Shown: piece after piece, positions 6,620-8,332 of the stretch
How the letters are laid out: each line of letters starts with the position of its first letter
How positions within the stretch are numbered: the first letter of the stretch is position 1
Origin: Marinosulfonomonas sp.
GTDB lineage: Bacteria > Pseudomonadota > Alphaproteobacteria > Rhodobacterales > Rhodobacteraceae
Direction: 5' to 3'
DNA: 8,332 nt
NCBI GenBank assembly: GCA_015494385.1
Contig: WGBJ01000511.1
Span: forward strand, 1 to 8,332
The notes under the pieces: generated by a model
Database searches by the model: none
The model's input: only the letters and a program-made list of their open reading frames with translations
What the model was told of the DNA's origin: nothing
Program-made: the position numbers and the translations under genes

Positions 6620-7848
6620 CCGCCCCGCCGCTTGCGATCATTGTCAAAGGCTGGCCGCGCCTGTCGGAAACCTTTATCGCGCAGGAACTGGCCGCACTGG
6701 AAGATGTCGGGCAAACCTTCGACATCTGGTCCTTGCGCTTTCCCACCGACAAAAAGCGCCATCCGCTGCATGACCGGATCAAGGCGCGGGTGCGTTACCT
6801 GCCGGAATACCTGCATCAGGAACCGCTGCGGGTGCTGCGTGCGTGGTGGAAGGTGCGCAAATTGCCCGGCTACAAACAGGCCTATGCGTTTTGGAAACAG
6901 GACTATGCCCGCGACAAGACCCGCAACCGCATCCGCCGTTTTGGCCAAGCTTGCGTGCTGGCCGCCGAAATGCCCGCCGAAACGCTGGGCCTTTATGCGC
7001 ATTTCATGCACACGCCATCCTCGGTCGCCCGTTATGCCGCGATCATGCGTGGACTGCCGTGGAGTTTTTCCGCCCATGCCAAGGACATCTGGACGTCGCC
7101 CGAGTGGGAAAAACGCGAAAAACTGTCTGCCGCCACCTATGGCGCCACCTTCGGCGCCACCTGCACCGGTTTTGGCGCCAAACATCTGCAAGGGCTGGCC
7201 GATACGCCGGAGCGAATGCATCTGGTCTATCACGGGCTGGACCTGAGCCGCTTTCCACCGCCCCCCGAGCGCACCGATCCGCCAAAAGGCACCATCCGGC
7301 TGATGTCGGTCGGACGATTGGTGGAAAAGAAGGGCTTTGACAATCTGATCGACGCGCTGGCCTTGTTGCCCGATGATCTGGACTGGCACTGGACCCATAT
7401 CGGCGGCGGTGATCTGAAAACCACCCTGCGGGAACGCGCGGACAGGGCCGGCATTTCCGGCCGCATCACGTGGCTTGGGTCGATGAACCAGCCCGAGGTA
7501 ATCGAGGAAATGCGCAACAGCGATATTTTCATCCTGCCCAGCCGGATCGCCAAAGACGGCGACCGCGACGGGTTGCCCAATGTGTTGATGGAGGCGGCCT
7601 CGCAATTGCTGCCGATCATATCAACGCCGGTTTCCGCCATCCCCGAATTCATCGACAATGGCGTGCATGGCGTGCTGTCCGATGACGCGCCGGAACCGTT
7701 GGCGGGTGCGATTTACGATCTGTCGATGGACCCTGAACGGCGCGGCGAAATGGCCAAGGCAGCGCTGGCGCGGTTGCAATCGGATTTCGGTATGATGCCG
7801 GGGATCAAACGACTGGACCAGTTGCTGCGCCAGATGATGAAGGGCTGA
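6616..7848 (+). CDS. GT4-type glycosyltransferase
   Basis: 410 residues; retaining GT-B glycosyltransferase of the glycosyl transferases group 1 (GT4) type, cytoplasmic or membrane-associated. The opening VKGWPRLSETFIAQELAALE (10-29) is the pattern of exopolysaccharide transferases of the WcaL/AmsK sort. Later come FSAHAKDIW (151-159), VYHGLDLSRF (204-213), VGRLVEKKGFDNLIDAL (232-248) and the donor-binding segment DGDRDGLPNVLMEAAS (314-329). In that segment the canonical E-x7-E appears as D318-x7-E326. Donor and acceptor are not predictable; the neighbouring dehydrogenase suggests an acidic amino-sugar somewhere in the product. The start overlaps the previous stop (ATGA, 6616-6619), indicating translational coupling; there is no strong ribosome site of its own. 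A 12-bp in-frame tandem repeat lies at 7129-7164. Confidence 0.92.
   Translation: MTAPPLAIIVKGWPRLSETFIAQELAALEDVGQTFDIWSLRFPTDKKRHPLHDRIKARVRYLPEYLHQEPLRVLRAWWKVRKLPGYKQAYAFWKQDYARDKTRNRIRRFGQACVLAAEMPAETLGLYAHFMHTPSSVARYAAIMRGLPWSFSAHAKDIWTSPEWEKREKLSAATYGATFGATCTGFGAKHLQGLADTPERMHLVYHGLDLSRFPPPPERTDPPKGTIRLMSVGRLVEKKGFDNLIDALALLPDDLDWHWTHIGGGDLKTTLRERADRAGISGRITWLGSMNQPEVIEEMRNSDIFILPSRIAKDGDRDGLPNVLMEAASQLLPIISTPVSAIPEFIDNGVHGVLSDDAPEPLAGAIYDLSMDPERRGEMAKAALARLQSDFGMMPGIKRLDQLLRQMMKG
7129..7164 (+). repeat. three 12-bp in-frame tandem repeats inside the GT4 gene
   Basis: Units at 7129, 7141 and 7153 share the core SCGCCACCT (S = G or C) followed by two or three variable bases. They encode A-A-T-Y, G-A-T-F and G-A-T-C (residues 172-183). 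A further GGCGCCA occurs at 7174-7180. The repeat sits where a GT4 N-domain beta strand usually precedes the C-T-G/A-x-G loop. Copies are nearly identical at DNA level, which suggests recent duplication or codon bias rather than a binding site. Confidence 0.55.
7840..7844 (+). promoter_or_regulatory. ribosome binding site of the third transferase gene
   Basis: AAGGG, 8 nt before ATG 7853, embedded in the last codons of the GT4 gene. It is the main reason for choosing ATG 7853 as the start, together with the beta-strand sequence (TIAFYAPM) that begins at residue 3. Confidence 0.6.
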
Positions 7849-7852
7849 ACGC

Positions 7853-8332
7853 ATGGGGACCATCGCCTTTTACGCCCCGATGAAACCCCCGACACACCCT
7901 ACCCCGTCGGGGGACCGGCAAATGGCGCGGGCATTAATGGCGGCGCTGGGGGATCAGGCGGAACTGGTTTCCGAGTTGCGGCTGTATGATGGCAAGGGCG
8001 ATGGGGCTGTTCAGGCCGAACTGGAGCAACGCGCCCATGACGAGGCCAAGCGCCTGATCGCCAAAGGCGGCTGGCGGGCGTGGGTGACTTATCACAACTA
8101 TTATAAAGCCCCCGACATCATCGGCCCGATTGTCGCCCGCGCGCTGGATATCCCCTATATCCTGATCGAGGCCACCCGTTCCGCCAAACGCCTGACCGGC
8201 CCGTGGTCGCGTTTCGCAGCACTGGCCGAGGCGGCCACCGATCACGCCGATCTGGTGTTCTATTTCACCGAACGCGACCGCGTGGCGCTGGAACAGATGC
8301 GGCCCGAGGGGCAACGGCTGACCAAACTACAC
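7853..8332 (+). CDS. GT-B-like glycosyltransferase, N-terminal part (cut by window end)
   Basis: 160 codons are open from ATG 7853 to the last base; the stop is beyond the window. The protein begins with a short strand and loop, TIAFYAPMKPPTHPTPSGDR (3-22), followed by a helix (QMARALMAAL). This is the usual start of a GT-B acceptor domain, where a proline/glycine-rich loop and S-G-D-R precede the first helix. Later segments alternate strand-like and helix-like stretches: AWVTYHNYYKAPDIIG (76-91), IPYILIEATRSAKR (100-113) and ADLVFYFTERDR (132-143), consistent with a Rossmann half-domain. The diagnostic C-terminal donor-binding half is missing, so the GT family is not certain. It follows the GT4 gene by 4 nt with an AAGGG ribosome site, so it almost certainly belongs to the same operon and pathway. 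Confidence 0.75.
   Translation, partial: MGTIAFYAPMKPPTHPTPSGDRQMARALMAALGDQAELVSELRLYDGKGDGAVQAELEQRAHDEAKRLIAKGGWRAWVTYHNYYKAPDIIGPIVARALDIPYILIEATRSAKRLTGPWSRFAALAEAATDHADLVFYFTERDRVALEQMRPEGQRLTKLH

Noticed and set aside
6598..7605. 335-codon minus-strand open frame opposite the GT4 gene, with similar ones at 5765-6556 and 4290-5012
   Set aside because: They lie opposite genes with intact family motifs and show no recognisable domains or ribosome sites. They are mirror frames created by strong third-position G/C bias.
1306..8332. Possible functional system linking the mechanosensitive channel with the glycan genes (for example a defence or envelope-stress island)
   Set aside because: The channel is divergently oriented, belongs to a widespread housekeeping family, and no defence-type domain (nuclease, NTPase, toxin) is seen anywhere in the window.

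Overview
The window is GC-rich, tightly packed DNA whose codons mostly end in G or C. Gene content and protein style (long OppC-type permease, long MscS protein, TviB-type dehydrogenase followed by glycosyltransferases) suggest an alphaproteobacterium, most likely of the Rhodobacteraceae/Roseobacter group. That assignment is inference from sequence style, not from a marker gene. I saw no rRNA, tRNA, CRISPR array, insertion sequence or phage gene.

Layout. (1) Positions 1-1309, plus strand: the end of one ABC-transporter permease, then a complete second permease whose start overlaps the first gene's stop by one base. Together they form the membrane channel of a peptide/oligosaccharide (Opp/Dpp/Yej-type) importer; the binding protein and ATPases are outside the window. 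(2) Positions 1306-3822, minus strand: a long, multi-helix MscS-family mechanosensitive channel. It converges on the permease so closely that the two stop codons share the palindrome CTAG. (3) Positions 3823-4124: a divergent intergenic region, relatively AT-rich, with weak candidate promoters in both directions and two related CAATTGC-centred palindromes. (4) Positions 4125-8332, plus strand: a compact operon-like run of a TviB-type UDP-N-acetylhexosamine 6-dehydrogenase, a COG4671-type predicted glycosyltransferase, a GT4-type glycosyltransferase and the start of a third GT-B-like protein cut by the window edge. Gaps are 17 nt, a 4-nt overlap and 4 nt.

How the genes fit together. The dehydrogenase should make an acidic nucleotide sugar (UDP-N-acetylhexosaminuronate), and the following transferases could build it into a surface glycan or glycolipid. 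No polymerase, flippase or exporter is visible, so the product is unknown. This operon, especially the COG4671-type protein whose activity I cannot assign, is the best candidate for something not yet described. The transporter and channel genes look like ordinary neighbours with no evident functional link to it.
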